From: Paraktedonobacter sp035294465
GTDB lineage: Bacteria > Chloroflexota > Ktedonobacteria > Ktedonobacterales > Ktedonobacteraceae
Direction of reading: 5' to 3'
Assembly: GCA_035294465.1 (NCBI GenBank)
Contig: DATGKW010000087.1
Span: 1 to 33,658 of the forward strand
Length of the DNA: 33,658 nucleotides
The notes below the pieces were generated by a model. That model was given only the letters and a program-made list of their open reading frames with translations. It made no database searches and had not been told where the DNA came from. Position 1 is the first letter of the stretch. Every line of letters starts with the position of its first letter. Below, one piece after another: positions 32,010 to 33,658 of the stretch. Both the position numbers and the translations under genes were made by a program.

Positions 32010-33658
32010 ATGGACGCTCAATCCCTCCGGTCCCGGCCTGAAGATTTCGAGAAGCTACCGAAGAAACCAGTGAGTCGCCGTAGCCTCATCAAACTTGGTC
32101 TTGTGGGTGCTGCCGCTACTGTGGCAGGCATCGATGCGCTCGCATGGCTGCCCAAACGTCAGGCGCTGGCTGCTTCTACCAGCACGTCCTTCCCAGACAT
32201 TCAGTTCGATATCGGCAATTTCATCGCGCCGGCCCAGGCCATCAACGGCATTTCTTTCCGCTTCGGGCCTGTGTATACGGTCTTCCTCACGGCCACTCTC
32301 AGCTGGTCTCCGACTCGCTTTGACCAGTCCGATCTGAACTACGCTCTCACCACCATTGAGGAGGTCTACCCTTTCAGCCCCGGTGGGATCTTTACGTTTA
32401 TCTCGTATGGCCTGCCGTACTTCCGCAGGCTGCCCGGCGGGCTCAATGGCAGTCTGGTCAGCAGCTATATGCCGCGATTGCTCTCAGACAACAGTCGCTA
32501 CGTCCTGGAGGAGGCTGTGCCTGGACCTACGGATGTCTCTTCCCAGAACCCCAACATTCAAAAGGCAACTTTTAATGTTCCCGTAACCATCGAGTCGAAC
32601 GACGTGCTCTGGACCTTCCGCAGCGACTCTCTCAACAACATTAATGATGTTATCAACTGGCTCCTGGGCAGCGACGAGCTGGGTGGCTACCTTGTCGACT
32701 CGCCGAACTTTGCCTTCAACGGCCTGTTCAACTATACCACGATTCGCACGGAGTTTGTGCAGATTGGCCTGCCGCGCCAGGTTGCCAACCAGAACAACCT
32801 ACCCTACGCGGGCGAGATCAACCCGCAGACGCCGATGTGGATGGGTTTCTCCGATCAGCAGGTTTCGGCCAGTGGTCCCGCCGCGATTACCACTTTCCAG
32901 GGAAATAGCTCGGCCCGCTTTACCACTGCCACCAGCGGTAGCTACTTCGACAATGGCAGCGTGCAGCATCTTTCCCATGTAATCCAGGACCTGGCGCAAT
33001 TCTACGCCAGGCCCAATGAGCCGTTCTCAGAACGCGTCCAGTATATGTTCCGTAGTGATCCTATCCCCGCGCTGGGCAATAGCGATCAGTTTACCAACGG
33101 CGGCGGCCCGGCCTTCCTGGCCAACGACGCGAGTGTCTTCCTCAAATACAAAGCATTGGGAGTGACTGAGGCTAGCCAGACGGCAGCCAGCCCCAACACG
33201 GTGAACGATCCGCAACCGGCCTCGAATCCTGATGGTGAGGCTGGTGAGGTCATCCCGCGCATGGGGCATCTGTCCGCGCTGCAACAGACGTCGCGCGCCC
33301 CAGACGGCACGCCCATCCATATTCGTATGGATGGTCCCGGCTTCAGCTCCGGCGATGTGCCCAATGGATCGGCGCAGCCCAAGCTGCAATTCACGATCTT
33401 TGTGCCGACCGCCGATTTCTTCAAGACTCTGCGCACGAGCCAGGCCGCTTTACAGTACCAGACCTTCGAGCAGGGGCGCGGCGGCAGCCCCACCGGGACG
33501 GTCGATTCTGACGACAACGGGCTGGAGCGCTTCCTCACAGCCACGCGCCGCCAGAACTTTCTGTGCCCGCCGCGCCGCCATCGTGCCTTCCCGCTGGTTG
33601 AGTTTACCAGTACAGCGCAAAGCGATATCCGTGCCACGACTCGTCCTCGCACAAAAGC
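32010..33658 (+). CDS. Tat-exported protein, DUF7405 / Dyp-peroxidase-like, 3' truncated by the window
   Basis: The frame is open from the ATG at 32010 (AAAGGA ten bases upstream) to the end of the window, about 549 residues. The N-terminus has a twin-arginine signal, SRRSLIK (R23-R24), then LGLVGAAATVAG and a likely cut after ALA near residue 54. The mature part is soluble, and blocks such as SAQPKLQFTIFVPT and DDNGLERFLTATRRQNF lead to CPPRRHRAFPLVEF. This pattern recalls DUF7405 proteins, which are distantly like Dyp-type peroxidases; I give that as a recollection of the family, not a proven match. Tat export implies folding, often with a cofactor, before leaving the cytoplasm. It lies just downstream of a metal-responsive regulator. 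Confidence 0.65.
   Translation, partial: MDAQSLRSRPEDFEKLPKKPVSRRSLIKLGLVGAAATVAGIDALAWLPKRQALAASTSTSFPDIQFDIGNFIAPAQAINGISFRFGPVYTVFLTATLSWSPTRFDQSDLNYALTTIEEVYPFSPGGIFTFISYGLPYFRRLPGGLNGSLVSSYMPRLLSDNSRYVLEEAVPGPTDVSSQNPNIQKATFNVPVTIESNDVLWTFRSDSLNNINDVINWLLGSDELGGYLVDSPNFAFNGLFNYTTIRTEFVQIGLPRQVANQNNLPYAGEINPQTPMWMGFSDQQVSASGPAAITTFQGNSSARFTTATSGSYFDNGSVQHLSHVIQDLAQFYARPNEPFSERVQYMFRSDPIPALGNSDQFTNGGGPAFLANDASVFLKYKALGVTEASQTAASPNTVNDPQPASNPDGEAGEVIPRMGHLSALQQTSRAPDGTPIHIRMDGPGFSSGDVPNGSAQPKLQFTIFVPTADFFKTLRTSQAALQYQTFEQGRGGSPTGTVDSDDNGLERFLTATRRQNFLCPPRRHRAFPLVEFTSTAQSDIRATTRPRTK

Noticed and set aside
33086..33652. Minus-strand open frame of 188 codons antisense to the Tat-exported protein
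   Set aside because: It mirrors a well-supported coding frame with signal peptide and motifs; the antisense product has no recognisable features.

Overview
The window looks like chromosomal DNA of a free-living Chloroflexota, most likely a Ktedonobacteria-type bacterium. This placement is an inference from gene content: a DprE1/DprE2-like pair, a NuoJKLMN block, many zinc-ribbon, TPR, kinase-like and FHA proteins with Pro/Thr-rich linkers, paired membrane-anchored concanavalin-like proteins, and extended -10 promoters. No rRNA, tRNA, CRISPR array, integrase or complete insertion sequence was seen. Both edges cut through genes.

Region by region. 1-3.7 kb: the 3' part of an XPB-type helicase, an M50-like membrane protease, a convergent GNAT acetyltransferase, and an HNH-like protein with His/Thr-rich repeats ending at a good terminator. 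3.9-7.2 kb: an FHA domain fused to a PrsW-type intramembrane protease, a 330-base structured gap, and a TPR protein. 7.2-13.7 kb, minus strand: a GH63-like glycosidase translationally coupled to a polytopic membrane protein, a DUF3592-like two-TM protein, then an FAD oxidase and SDR pair that strongly resembles the DprE1/DprE2 epimerase. 13.9-14.5 kb: thiamine diphosphokinase on the plus strand.

14.5-21.3 kb, minus strand: two tandem paralogous proteins (zinc ribbon, Pro-rich linker, three TM helices, TPRs), a PsiE-like membrane protein, and a zinc-ribbon protein with a degenerate kinase domain. The same zinc-ribbon spacing heads three of the four, so this block is the best candidate for an undescribed system. 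21.4-21.84 kb is non-coding and holds a long palindromic, MITE-like element. 21.8-28.0 kb: nuoJKLMN, the proton-pumping part of complex I, ended by a strong terminator. The other nuo genes are not in the window.

28.0-30.3 kb, minus strand: two paralogous single-pass proteins with Ala/Thr/Gln linkers and concanavalin-like domains. 30.9-31.65 kb: a DtxR/MntR-family regulator whose metal-site residues look MntR-like. A near-consensus sigma-70 promoter overlaps its stop codon and drives a 335-base leader. The leader carries a 14-base anti-SD match with no usable start codon near it, and leads into a Tat-exported protein cut by the window end.
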